Assembly (NCBI RefSeq): GCF_022179185.1
Contig: NZ_BPQJ01000028.1
Span: 1-64,000 of the forward strand
DNA length: 64,000 bases
DNA from: Methylobacterium frigidaeris
GTDB lineage: Bacteria > Pseudomonadota > Alphaproteobacteria > Rhizobiales > Beijerinckiaceae
Reading direction: 5' to 3'
Shown: positions 8,243-17,404 of the stretch, piece after piece
How positions within the stretch are numbered: the stretch's first letter is position 1
Layout of the letters: each line of letters opens with the position of its first letter
Notes under the pieces: model-generated
The model's database searches: none
What the model was told of the DNA's origin: nothing
Seen by the model: only the letters and a program-made list of their open reading frames with translations
Made by a program: the position numbers and the translations under genes

Positions 8243-9607
8243 ATGGATCCCATCATGGCGGCGACCGACGCCCCCTTCATCCCGCCCATGCCGCCTCCCG
8301 CCCCGGACCGCGTCGGCGCCCTCGGCGTCCTGGCTGGCCTGCGCCGCAACGCCTACTCGGCCTTCCCGCCCCGGTGCCGGGAGCAGCCGGTCCTCGTGCT
8401 GCCCATGCCCGGCCGCGACGTCGTCGTCGCCGCCGGGCCGCAGGCGATGCGCGACGTGCTGGCGACGCGCCCGGACCTCTACCGGCGCATCGCGGCCGGC
8501 GACCGCATCTTCGGACCCCTCATCGGGCGCGGCGTCGCCGCCAGCGAGGGGCAGGCCTGGCGCCACCAGCGCCGGATACTGGCCCCGGCCTTCACACCCC
8601 GCACCGTATCCCTGCTGGCCCCGCACATGGCCGCCTGCACCGAGGCGGCGCTCGGTCCGCTCGAGGCGTCCCGCGGGGAGCCCGTGGACCTCCTCACGGT
8701 GATGCAGGACCTCAGCCTCGCCGTCGCCTGCACGAGCATTTTCTCCCTGGAGACCGACACGTTCGGACCGCAGCTGCGCGGGCTGCTCCTGTCCTATGCG
8801 GGTGGAATTGGGCGGCCGCGGGCCAGCGACTTCATCCTGCCGCGCTGGATGCCGACGCCCACCACCTTCCGCCGCTCGCGCTTCCGCCGGCGCTGGCGGG
8901 CGCTCATCCTGGCGATCATCGCTCAGCGCCGGGCGTCTCGTTCCCCGGAGGCACCGCGCGACCTCTTCGACCTCCTGTCGGAGGCTTACGAAGGGCGGGA
9001 GGAGGACCTCCTGGCTGACGAGGTGTCGACGATGATCTTCGCCGGACACGAGACGACGGGCCTAACGCTGTTCTAGGCCTGCTACCTGCTCGCCAACTCG
9101 CCCGCCTGGCGCAGCGCCATCCGGCAGGAGGCGCGGCGGGTGGACCTGTCCCCGGGCGGGGCCGGGTCGGCCGTAGGCGCCCTGCCGGTCACGCGCGCCG
9201 TGGTGGACGAGGCGCTGCGGCTCTACCCGCCGGCCTACATGACGGCACGCCAGGCGGTGGCCGACCACGACTTGTGCGGCGTGCCGATCCGGCGCGGCGC
9301 GATCGTGCTGATGCCGTTCACCCTGCTGCACACCGACCCGCGCCTGTGGGCCTCGCCCAAGCGCTTCGACCCCGGGCGGTTCCTAAGCCCCGCGAAGACG
9401 GATCGCTACAGCTTCCTGCCGTTCGGCGCGGGCCCGCGCGTCTGCATCGGGGCGCAGCTCGCCACGTCGGAGGCGGTTCTGGTCCTGGCGCGGTTGCTGC
9501 GGGACAACGACCTCGTCCTCGACGATGGCGGGCCGGTGCTGCCGGTCGGCTCGTTCGCCACGCGGCCGAGCCGATCCCCGGCCTTTCGCCTGCTCGCATC
9601 CGGGTGA
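8243..9607 (+). pseudogene. Cytochrome P450 interrupted by one TAG codon
   Basis: This is a second P450, not closely similar to the one at 1723-2961. Reading through a single in-frame TAG at 9074-9076 (codon 278) gives a complete protein of about 454 residues. It has I-helix AGHETT just before the stop, ExxR in EALRLYPP after it, and heme-ligand Cys401 in FGAGPRVCIG. The TAG lies where related P450s often have Trp (LTLFW-A), so TGG to TAG is the simplest change. No other damage is visible, which suggests a recent mutation, readthrough or a sequencing error. I prefer the ATG at 8243; ATG 8147 is in frame upstream. If the stop is real, the product lacks the heme loop and is inactive. Confidence 0.85.
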
Positions 9608-9723
9608 GGCGGGTGGAGGCGGCACGGCGACGACGTGGTCCGGCGCGTCGGGAACATCCTGCGCCGGCGAGGACGCGCGAGATCGAAGACCCGTCGCGCC
9701 CTATCGATGGGCCGGCGGGTGGA

Positions 9724-10554
9724 TCAAGCCGACCGCTTGAAGTTCGGGCGCGTGTAGCGCCGAAGGAAGCCGGCCCGTTCCTGGTTGCGGTACGATGTGG
9801 CGCCCTCGTCCGCGTGATCGGCAGGTTGCGAGGTTTCGCAGGTGAGGACGGTCGCACCCATCGCCGCGGCGGCGCTCACCTGTGCCGCGACGACGCTGCG
9901 CTGCGCGCCGCGCCCCCGAAAGGTCGGTCGGGTCGCCTCGACCCCCAGCCAAGCCGCCCCGTTGCGGACGAACATGCTCCCGCAGCCGGCGACCTCGCCG
10001 TCCACGATGGCGGCGAAGCATCGCCAGGACGGGCGGCCGACGAGCGCAGCGAACCACGCTCCGCACGCTGCCGGGAGACCGAAGCCCTCCACCACCGCCC
10101 GGCCGAACGCGTCCGCGCCTTCGTCATCCACGACCTCGACCGGCACGGGCTCGACCAGCGGATCGCGACGGCGCGGTGCGTCCGTCGCGACGAATTTCGC
10201 CCAGCCCATTCCGGCTTCTGCGAGAGACGAGCGCGCAAGATGATCCTGCAGGATCGGCGTCCGGGCACCCGGTGCGATCTGCAGCGCCCAAGACGCCGCA
10301 TGGTCGTCGAGCCACGAGGTTGCGGCATCGAGATCGTCGATCAACGGCTCACGCTCGATGCCGACCGCCAGCGCTCGGTTCAACTCGGTGATCGGGATCG
10401 CACGGCAGCCCAGCAGTCCCATGCCGGCGATCGTCTCGTGGGAAAGGCCAAGATCGCTACGCGCTTGATCCGGGGCGGCGGAGAACAAGTCGAGCCAGGC
10501 ATCACGCTCAATCACCTCCGCACAAAGGTCTACGTTGTTCACGATTGAAATCAT
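9724..10554 (-). CDS. GNAT-family N-acetyltransferase
   Basis: This 276-residue protein has a C-terminal GNAT fold. The acetyl-CoA pyrophosphate-binding signature is visible as FRGRGAQRSV at about residue 215-225. It is preceded by strands of the type CFAAIVDGEVAGCGSMFV and followed by the typical ending YRNQERAGFLRRYTRP. The N-terminal half may be a second, degenerate GNAT-like domain or a substrate-specific part. I chose the start at 10554; a GSSL extension from 10569 is possible, and neither has a strong ribosome site. The substrate is unknown. It stands alone between P450 remains and a repeat-bearing gap. Confidence 0.75.
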   Translation of the reverse strand: MISIVNNVDLCAEVIERDAWLDLFSAAPDQARSDLGLSHETIAGMGLLGCRAIPITELNRALAVGIEREPLIDDLDAATSWLDDHAASWALQIAPGARTPILQDHLARSSLAEAGMGWAKFVATDAPRRRDPLVEPVPVEVVDDEGADAFGRAVVEGFGLPAACGAWFAALVGRPSWRCFAAIVDGEVAGCGSMFVRNGAAWLGVEATRPTFRGRGAQRSVVAAQVSAAAAMGATVLTCETSQPADHADEGATSYRNQERAGFLRRYTRPNFKRSA

Positions 10555-11364
10555 CAGGCTACTGCCCATCGTTGAATTCTTGCGGTAGATGCAGCTACGT
10601 TCGTTATTTTTTTGTGAAAACTTGGTGTTGTACCCTCGCGGGACGATCATCCCCACGTCGCGGGCAGCTTCGACGTGACCCGGTCCTCCCGGGCCCTCCG
10701 ATGGGAGCGGGACGTCCCGCTCCGCCAAGTCTTCGAGAGGGTACCAGAGCATCAGCAACGAGCGGAGTGCCGGGTGCTTCTGGCAGTCGGAGGCAACCCG
10801 CCGTCTGATATATCCAAGGCGGCGGACGGGCGCCCGTCGCTTCCGGGGGCGTCGGGTCGGCAGGAGGGTCCGGGGTGGCGGTTCACATTCCACAAGCCTG
10901 CCGGAATGGTGCCAATCCCGTTTCACCACGGCCGCGTTCCGAAAGAATTTTCAAGAGCCCGCTCGAGCGGGGTGTTCCACCTAAGATTCGGGCAAGTCGG
11001 ATCTATCCCACCCTCTCCCCTCATCCTGAGGGGCGACCGCAGGAAGCATCGAAGGAGGGCTCCAGAAGTGGCGCGGCCCCTGGAGCCCTCCTTCGAGGCC
11101 CAGCGATCTTCGATCGCCGGTCACCTCAGGATGAGGGGAAAGGATGGGATAAATTCGATGTGCTCAAGTATAAGTTGGATGACGCTGATCGGACGGGCTC
11201 CGATACGCACGCCTCCATTCCTGCGTGGGTGACTCGCGACCTGCCGTGTCTCCGCTTCCAGCACGGTCGAGCAGGCGACCGACTTCTATCTGATGGTGAG
11301 GTCTGTTCGTCGATCGGCCGGCCCGCCGGGACACGTCCTACGATGCATTCCAGCGCAATCTCGT
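10555..11364. other. Intergenic region with nested inverted repeat, no gene recognised
   Basis: No open frame here looks like a protein. The segment near 10560-10640 is AT-richer and may hold the promoter of the leftward GNAT gene. The right half contains the inverted-repeat element described at 11005-11150. The rest has no structure I can name. Confidence 0.5.
11005..11150. repeat. Nested inverted repeat (palindromic intergenic element)
   Basis: There are two nested perfect inverted pairs. The inner arms, TCGAAGGAGGGCTCCAG at 11049-11065 and its complement at 11080-11096, form a 17-bp stem with a 14-base loop. The outer arms, CCCCTCATCCTGAGG at 11017-11031 and its complement at 11124-11138, match over 15 bp, and the match continues imperfectly outwards. 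The whole could fold into one long structured hairpin. It resembles the short palindromic repeat families common in Rhizobiales intergenic DNA. Only one copy is evident in this window. Confidence 0.8.
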
Positions 11365-12669
11365 TCAGGTCGCGCGGGTCTTGGTGACTAGGGCGTCCAG
11401 AATGCCCAGGATCTCGGCCGGCGTGTCGATGGCTGCCATGTCCGCCGCTATCGCGCGCGCGCGCTCACCGTAGGACGGTTCTGACAGGATCCGATTGACC
11501 GCCGAGCGCAGGGCAGGGGGTTCGGGCCGGTGCGTGGGGATCTCGATGCCGACGCCGGACCACGACACCCGCGCGCCGACCTCGGCCTTGTCCTCGGTGC
11601 GCCCCGCCGCCACGATCGGAACGCCGGCACGGAGGGCGAGCTGTATCGTCCCGTAGCCGCCGTTCGTGACCAGCACGTCGATCCGCGGCAGGAGAGCCGC
11701 GAAATCGAGAAACTCGGCGAGCCGGGCGTTCGTCGGGATCGGTCCGCGCACGGTCTCGGCCGGCCGGCCGCCAGTGGTGACGAGCACCAGCAGGTCGTCG
11801 CGCTGGGCGAGCGCGGCGAGGGTCGGCTCGACAAGCTCGCCGAAATCCGCGTTCGCGACCGTGCCTTGGGTCACGAGCACGACCCGCTTGGACCCGTCGA
11901 GCTGCTCCCACCAATCCGGCAGCGCGGCCTCTCGCGACGGCGGAGGGGGCAGGGCACCGACGAACCGGACGTGGTCGGGCAGGCGTCCGAAATCATACTC
12001 GAAGGCCGGCACGGTCGTCTGCAGGACTGCGTCGGCCATGAGGTGGCGCGAGTGCAGTACCCCGCACGGCAGGGGCGGCAGGCCCATCGCGGCCAGCTGG
12101 GCGTCCGCGTAGGCGCGGACCGGCGCACCAAAGACCTTGTCGGCTTCCCTCGCCATGGCGGCGTACGTCGTCCGCGTGACCTCGTCGGGTGCCGGCGGCA
12201 GCCCGATCATGGTCGGAGCACCGTCCGGCCTGTCCGCCACCATGATGGTGATGCTGCAAGCGACAATCGGCGGCCGGGGCGTCTTACTGTCCAGGAACAA
12301 GGCCGTCGCGCCAAAGAACAGGTCGTCGATGACGATGATGTCCGGACGATCCGTTGAGACGATCCTGCGCAGCGTCTCCGCCTGCGGCCGCATCGGGTCG
12401 AGGAAGATCCGCTCGAAGTTGTAGCGGAGCTGCTCCGGCCCCGGGGGCAGGCTGGCGCGCTCGGGCAGCACCTCCTCGATCCGGGTGAAGTCGATGTCCG
12501 CGCCGGGGTCGAGGGGCAGGAAGCGGGCGCCGGATGCCTCGACGGCCCCCCGGAGGTACGTGGCCGTGGCAACCAGCGCCTCGTCGCCGCGAGCGAGGGC
12601 CATGCGCGCGATCGCGAGCAATGGATTCAGATGGCCGGCGGCCGGGGTGGCGGTAAAGAGGATCTTCAT
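11365..12669 (-). CDS. Family-1 glycosyltransferase (MGT-like)
   Basis: This 434-residue protein has the two-domain GT-B layout of nucleotide-sugar glycosyltransferases that modify small molecules. The N-terminal acceptor domain opens with ILFTATPAAGHLNP, typical of the UGT/MGT group. The C-terminal donor domain contains VLVTQGTVAN and the donor loop VTNGGYGTIQLALRAGVPIV at about 340-360. The usual His of that loop is replaced by Tyr in GGYGT. No membrane segment is seen, so it is probably cytoplasmic. Neighbours do not define a pathway. The target could be a macrolide-like or other xenobiotic acceptor, which is inference. Confidence 0.82.
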   Translation of the reverse strand: MKILFTATPAAGHLNPLLAIARMALARGDEALVATATYLRGAVEASGARFLPLDPGADIDFTRIEEVLPERASLPPGPEQLRYNFERIFLDPMRPQAETLRRIVSTDRPDIIVIDDLFFGATALFLDSKTPRPPIVACSITIMVADRPDGAPTMIGLPPAPDEVTRTTYAAMAREADKVFGAPVRAYADAQLAAMGLPPLPCGVLHSRHLMADAVLQTTVPAFEYDFGRLPDHVRFVGALPPPPSREAALPDWWEQLDGSKRVVLVTQGTVANADFGELVEPTLAALAQRDDLLVLVTTGGRPAETVRGPIPTNARLAEFLDFAALLPRIDVLVTNGGYGTIQLALRAGVPIVAAGRTEDKAEVGARVSWSGVGIEIPTHRPEPPALRSAVNRILSEPSYGERARAIAADMAAIDTPAEILGILDALVTKTRAT

Positions 12670-13049
12670 GCGGTACCCGTCGCAATGACAGAGCAGGCGA
12701 TGGTCAGCCGTACGCGACGCGCTGCCATGCGCCCGGCGATCGACGACCGTTTCGGCCTCGTTCCGGGATCTACGCCCCCGAGGCTACGGCAGCGTTTCAA
12801 CCGCCCGCGATCGGGTTACAGCTGCAACATTGGCTTTTACGCACATCCGCCGGGACGCACCGGTTATCGCGGTCTCCATCTGCATGGCCGGGCCGAGGAC
12901 GATAGTTCGGCGCCTCCTCCTGGAACGGCGAGCGAAGCGAGGACGACGAAGAGCCTGGCACCGATGCCTGGGCGCGCGTTTCGTGATGAGCATCTCACGG
13001 ACAGGGTGATACGAGTTCCGGACGATCACTCCCGCGGGATCGCTACCAC
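12670..13049. other. Intergenic, no gene recognised
   Basis: This gap lies between the glycosyltransferase start and the end of the LysR gene; both genes read leftwards. Several short frames exist on both strands but none has a protein-like composition or a convincing ribosome site. No hairpin terminator was evident by eye. Confidence 0.45.
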
Positions 13050-13943
13050 TCACAGCTCGGGAAACTCCCGCGCCATGTGATCGATGAAGGCGCGCACCGC
13101 CGGCGGCAAGCCGCGGCGGGTGGTGAAGACGAGATGGACGATGCCGTCCCTGCTCCGCCACTCCTGGAAGACGCGGACGAGGCTGCCGGAGGCCATGTGG
13201 GCGGCGCAAGCGTGATCCGGCAAGAAAGCGACGCCCAGCCCGGCTGCAGCCGCATCGCAGAGAGCGGAGTAATCAGCGCAGGTCATTCGCGGCTCGTGGC
13301 GCAGCACATGCGTCGCCCCGTCCTCTCGCTCGAGGGTCCAGGTGACCTCACCCGCGTCGTCGCTCGTGCCGAGCGTTGCAACGGCGGTGAGATCCCCGAT
13401 CTCGGCACCGAGCTCATTCGCTGTCTGCGGGTTGGCGACGAGGATCCAGCGCGAGTGTCCGAGCGAGCGCATGGTGAGGGAGGCGTCGGTCGTCAACTCG
13501 CGGCGGACGCGCAGGGCAACATCGATGCGTTCCTCGATGAGATCGACGGCTCGATCCGTCACCACGAGCTGAAGCCGGACCCTCGGGTAGCGGATGAGGA
13601 ATTCGTGCACGATCGCCGATACCACCTTCACCAGGTTCGGCGGACAGCTCATGCGGATGCGACCGTGCGGCTCTGCCTGAGCTTCCGCGACGAGGGCTTC
13701 CGCCCGCTCGGCCTCCAGCATCATCGCGCGGCAGCGCTCGTAGAAGGTCTGCCCGATCTCGGTGACGCGGAAGCGCCGGCTGGAGCGCTCGATGAGGCGT
13801 ACCCCGAGGCGGGACTCCAACGCAGCGACCCGGCGGCTGAGCTTCGATTTCGGTTCGCGCAGCGCGCGACCTGCGGCGGCGAAGCTGCCATGGGCGACGA
13901 CCTCGGCGAAGGTGACGTAGTCGTTGAGATCCTGGCGCATCAT
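13050..13943 (-). CDS. LysR-family transcriptional regulator
   Basis: This 297-residue LysR regulator has an N-terminal winged helix-turn-helix (about residues 5-62) visible in EVVAHGSFAAAGRALREPKSKLSRRVAALE, and an effector-binding domain from about 90. The LxxRFxxxE region and a typical ending ARAFIDHMA-like block place it in the LTTR group that includes many SDR and quinone-reductase regulators. It is divergently oriented to the short-chain dehydrogenase at 14053, with 109 bases between the starts. It probably controls that gene. Two adjacent Met codons (13943, 13940) are possible starts. The inducer is unknown. Confidence 0.88.
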   Translation of the reverse strand: MMRQDLNDYVTFAEVVAHGSFAAAGRALREPKSKLSRRVAALESRLGVRLIERSSRRFRVTEIGQTFYERCRAMMLEAERAEALVAEAQAEPHGRIRMSCPPNLVKVVSAIVHEFLIRYPRVRLQLVVTDRAVDLIEERIDVALRVRRELTTDASLTMRSLGHSRWILVANPQTANELGAEIGDLTAVATLGTSDDAGEVTWTLEREDGATHVLRHEPRMTCADYSALCDAAAAGLGVAFLPDHACAAHMASGSLVRVFQEWRSRDGIVHLVFTTRRGLPPAVRAFIDHMAREFPEL

Positions 13944-14052
13944 CGTTCCTCATCTGGAACGCTGTGTGCCATTATCGCCGTCTACTCGCATCATCGTTCC
14001 GGCTGCATCTCTCCCGGCAGCGGCCCACACGGCCGAACGACGGAGATCGACG

Positions 14053-14808
14053 ATGACCAGCAGATTTCAGGACAAAGTGGTGGTGGTGACCGGCGCCACG
14101 AGCGGCATCGGTCTTGCCGCCGCTAAGGCCTTCTCGCAGGAGGGCGCTTCGGTGTTCATCACCGGCCGTCGGCAGGACGCGCTCGACGCGGCAGTGAAGC
14201 GGATCGGCGGCCGGATCACCGGCGTGCGCGGCGATATGGCGAACCTCGCGGACATCGACCGCCTCTACGACGCGATTCGGCAGAGGCACGCGCAGATCGA
14301 TGTCGTCTTCGCCAATGCGGGCGGCGGCGATTTCGCGCCGCTCGGCGCCATCACCGAGGACCAGTTCGATCGGACCTTCGACACCAACGTGAAGGGCACG
14401 CTCTTCACCGTTCAGAAAGCCCTGCCGCTCCTGAAGGATGGCGGCGCTGTGGTTCTGACTGGCTCGACCGCCGGCATCGAAGGCACGCCAGCCTTCAGCG
14501 TCTACTCCGCCAGCAAGGCGGCGGTGCGCAACTTTGCCCGCAGTTGGATCCTCGATCTGAAAGAGCGCGGCATCCGCGTCAACGTCGTCAGCCCTGGCGC
14601 GACGCGCACGCCGGGTCTCGTTGGCCTTGCCGGTGATGACATCGAGAAGCAGCAGGGCCTTCTCGATTACCTGGGTTCGCGCATTCCGCTCGGGCGTGTC
14701 GGTGAGCCGGAGGAAATCGCGAAGGCGGTTCTCTTCCTCGCTTCGAACGAGGCCAGCTTCGTCAACGGCGTCGAGTTCTTCGTCGATGGCGGCCAGGCGC
14801 AGGCCTGA
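14053..14808 (+). CDS. Short-chain dehydrogenase/reductase (SDR)
   Basis: This is a classical SDR oxidoreductase of 251 residues. The cofactor motif TGATSGIG is at 13-20, NAG follows in FANAGGG near 91, the catalytic Ser is in LTGSTAG, and Tyr151 and Lys155 are in VYSASK. The Arg at 39 in TGRRQD suggests a preference for NADP(H). GGAG lies about nine bases before the ATG at 14053; the frame is open further upstream but has no SDR similarity there. It is transcribed divergently from the LysR gene, its likely regulator. The substrate is unknown. A strong hairpin follows at 14901-14929. Confidence 0.9.
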   Translation: MTSRFQDKVVVVTGATSGIGLAAAKAFSQEGASVFITGRRQDALDAAVKRIGGRITGVRGDMANLADIDRLYDAIRQRHAQIDVVFANAGGGDFAPLGAITEDQFDRTFDTNVKGTLFTVQKALPLLKDGGAVVLTGSTAGIEGTPAFSVYSASKAAVRNFARSWILDLKERGIRVNVVSPGATRTPGLVGLAGDDIEKQQGLLDYLGSRIPLGRVGEPEEIAKAVLFLASNEASFVNGVEFFVDGGQAQA

Positions 14809-14900
14809 TCGCAGAGCGATGACTCGTCCGGGGCGCGGAGCGACCTTCGCACCTTGACGCGTGTCACGCGGGGGAGGGACGCGGAACACAGTCTCAGATA

Positions 14901-14929
14901 GCTCGTCGGCCCGGCTCTCGCCGACGAGC
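14901..14929 (+). terminator. Hairpin downstream of the SDR gene
   Basis: A perfect 10-bp stem, GCTCGTCGGC at 14901-14910 pairing with 14920-14929, encloses a 9-base loop. It lies about 90 bases after the SDR stop. There is no clear T-run, so it may act as an attenuating or transcript-stabilising hairpin as well as a terminator. Confidence 0.6.
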
Positions 14930-15286
14930 CCGCCGTTCTGACCGTCATGACAGGGGGCGGGCGTGGGCTCGACGGGCCTAGTGATGCAGGTTCCGTCCCG
15001 CCCTGGCGGTCGCGCGCGCAGCGCCGCCTGACGGAAGCGCCGGGCCCGGCGACGCCGGACGCTACCGAAGAGAGCCGCGGAACCGGCGACCGATCCGTCC
15101 ACCCTGATAAAGGCACCCGGACCCGTGGCATTCGGATCGCGTATAGAAACGAGGAGACCCGGCGCGCTCCACACGATGTCCGCAGTCGCCGTAAGATTTC
15201 CGCTGTAAGCCAGTTTCGGCCCGATGACATCTTGGCGAAAGATCGGACGTCCCATTCTGGTGCTCCGTCAACCGGAGCTCGAGATC
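14930..15286. other. Intergenic, possible small leftward frame
   Basis: A leftward frame begins at ATG 15255 with GGAG about eight bases upstream, and its first 60 residues look partly protein-like (SGNLTATADIVWS). It then stays open into the antisense of the SDR gene without a natural end. I cannot decide whether it is a truncated gene or chance. Nothing else is recognisable here. Confidence 0.3.
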
Positions 15287-15532
15287 ATGATTTCTTCCCG
15301 GATGAAGACCGCGGCGATCGCCGCGACCGGAGCTCTTCTCCTGTCGCCTGCAGCCCCGTTCACCGCGCAGTCGCAGCCACTTCCACGCGTCGCGCAGCCC
15401 GGCATTCCGAATCGCGCCGGGATCGTGCTTCCCCTGACGTCCTGGACGGATCGGGATGCGCGTTCTCCCACCGTCGAGCGCGAGCACGTCCGGGCGCAGC
15501 GCATCATCGCCCGCGTCTGCACGGGCTGCTGA
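15287..15532 (+). CDS. Small exported protein of unknown function
   Basis: This 81-residue protein has a clear N-terminal signal peptide: basic start, hydrophobic core AAIAATGALLLSPAA and a likely cleavage site after AQSQ-like residues near 30. The mature part of about 50 residues ends in RVCTGC, giving two Cys near the C-terminus. GGAG lies about ten bases before the ATG. Its stop overlaps the start of the cyclase gene as TGATG, so the two are probably translated together. I recognise no family. It could be a secreted partner or sensor component for the cyclase, but this is inference. Confidence 0.55.
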   Translation: MISSRMKTAAIAATGALLLSPAAPFTAQSQPLPRVAQPGIPNRAGIVLPLTSWTDRDARSPTVEREHVRAQRIIARVCTGC

Positions 15533-16434
15533 TGCTGGCGCTGTCCCTTCCGGAGGCCCGCCCCGTTCGTCGCCCTCCCGCCGCCGAGGGGGCGGGGCGC
15601 GGCGCGCTCCTCGCCGCGGCACCGATGCCGCTGCTCCTCGGTCTCGCGGCCGCGACCGCGCCGGAGTCTGTCACCCTCGGTCTCGCGGGGCTCGCCCTGG
15701 CCTGGCTGTCGCTGCGGGTCCGGCACCTGCGCCACGCCAAAGAGGAGGCGGCCCGGCACCGGGGCAACCTCGCGCGCCTGACCGCGCCGGAGGTCGCCCG
15801 GCTGCTCGCCGAGTCCGATTCCATCGCCCCGCATGCCGGGTAGGAGCAGGAGGCGACGGTGCTCTTCGCCGATATCCGCGGATTCACCCACATCTGCGAA
15901 GATTTGGCCCCCGCCGACGTCGCCGCGTTCCTCGCCGAGTTCCGGCTCCGCACCGCGCGGGCCGTCGAGGCAGCGGGCGGCCTCGTCGACAAGTTCGTCG
16001 GCGACGAGGTGATGGCTGTGTTCGGCGTGGCGGAGCCTGTGTCCGGGGATGCCGACCGCGCCGTCGAGGCGGCGCGCGCCCTCGCGGCGGCGATGCAGGA
16101 CTGGAGCTGCGAGCGCGAGCGGGCCGGCCTGCCGCCGGTTCGGATCGGGATCGGGCTGCACCGCGGTCCGGTCTTCGTCGGCGCCATCGGGGTACGGCGC
16201 GTCGAGTTCACCGCGGTGGGCGACACCGTCAACGTGGCCCGCCGTCTCGAGCAGATGACCCGCACACTGGCCTGCGACTGCCTCGTGTCGGAGGCGGTGA
16301 TGCGGGCTGCCGCGCGCGGGGAGGCGCGGGTCGCGGCGGTTCAGCCGGTGCGGGGTGCCCGAACCGTCCGGCGCCTGTTCGCCCTCCGGCTGGAGACCGG
16401 ACGGACGGGCGCGGCCCCGAACGAAGCGGACTGA
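15532..16434 (+). pseudogene. Class III adenylate cyclase interrupted by TAG between membrane and catalytic parts
   Basis: The frame starts at ATG 15532, overlapping the preceding stop. It encodes a membrane part (two hydrophobic segments at about 20-65), a basic linker, and then a class III nucleotide cyclase domain. TAG at 15841-15843 (codon 104) lies just before EATVLFADIRGFT. The two metal-binding Asp residues are D114 (FADIRG) and D158 (VGDEVMAVFG), and VGDTVNVARRLE is present. All catalytic landmarks after the stop are intact, and a GTG at 15859 could in principle restart. The gene may be broken, read through, or make a soluble catalytic piece. The expected product is cyclic AMP. Confidence 0.8.
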
Positions 16435-16441
16435 TGGGCGC

Positions 16442-17175
16442 ATGGTGGACGAACCGCTTCGACGCGGTCGCAGGCCCTTCGCCGTCCTCGGCGCGGTCGC
16501 GCTCCTGACCGCGCTCGCCGTCGCGGCCCCCGACGCTCCGGTCCTGCCGGCGTGGAACGCCGACGGTCCGTCACGTCGATCGAGGCCCGCCCCGAGTATC
16601 ATGATCCCGCGCGTCTCGCCCGGGACTGGGCCTTCCCGGTGGCGGCGACCTACCGGCGGTTCTCGTACGAATACCAGAGCAACCCAAGCTTCTGCGGTCC
16701 CGCGAGCGTGGCAAACCTGCTGCACTCCCTCGGCCTTGAGGTTGCGTAGGCCGACATGCTTCGCGGCACGGCGTTCCGGCCCTGGTTCGGCGTGCTCGTG
16801 AACGGCCTGACGCTGGACGAACTGGCGGACGTGGTCCGCACGCGGTTCGAACGGCCGGTCCACGTCGTGCGCGATCTTTCGCTGCCCGCCTTCCGCGAGG
16901 CCATGAAGCGCAGCAACGACCCTGGCCGCCGCATGATCGTCAATTTCCATCGCGGGCCGTTGTTCGGCCGGGGCGCCGGGCACTTCTCGCCGATCCTCGG
17001 CTATCTCCCCAACGAGGATTTCGTCTTCGTCGGCGACGTGAACGACCACGACCGGCCATTCCTGGTCGGCAGCAAGCGGTTATGGCGCACCGTCACGACG
17101 ATCGATGGCGCATCAGGCAAGGGCCGCGGGTTGCTGATCGTCGAGACGACGCCTCGCCGGGACAACCCCGGGTAG
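16442..17175 (+). pseudogene. Phytochelatin-synthase-like peptidase, copy 2, with frameshift and TAG
   Basis: This is a clear relative of the gene at 733-1485. The start ATG 16442 is followed by a similar hydrophobic anchor (AVLGAVALLTALAVAA). A frameshift near 16555-16565 moves the reading to the frame that gives VTSIEARPEYHDPA and NPSFCGPAS. TAG at 16747-16749 then falls where copy 1 has Gln (VDFSQAD against LEVA-stop-AD). Beyond it the catalytic His (GAGHFSP) and Asp (VGDVND) are intact. Two independent lesions in an otherwise conserved frame argue for a recent pseudogene. It directly follows the adenylate cyclase gene. Confidence 0.85.
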
Positions 17176-17404
17176 CCGACGGCCTTCGCGAGAGAGCGGA
17201 TCAACGTCGCCGATTGCTCACGCCTGCACAAGCGGCCATCGCCGGTCCGCTCCCGCCGATACGACCTTGGCTGGACCACGAAAAATTCCGCGGTCCGATG
17301 GAATATCCCGGACGAGGCGGCGTCTTTGTCCGAGTCGGACTGCCCCGCCCTCGCGCAGGGCGCCCCGTGACGACAGGAGATGCGCGGATGTCGGGAGGCT
17401 GGCC

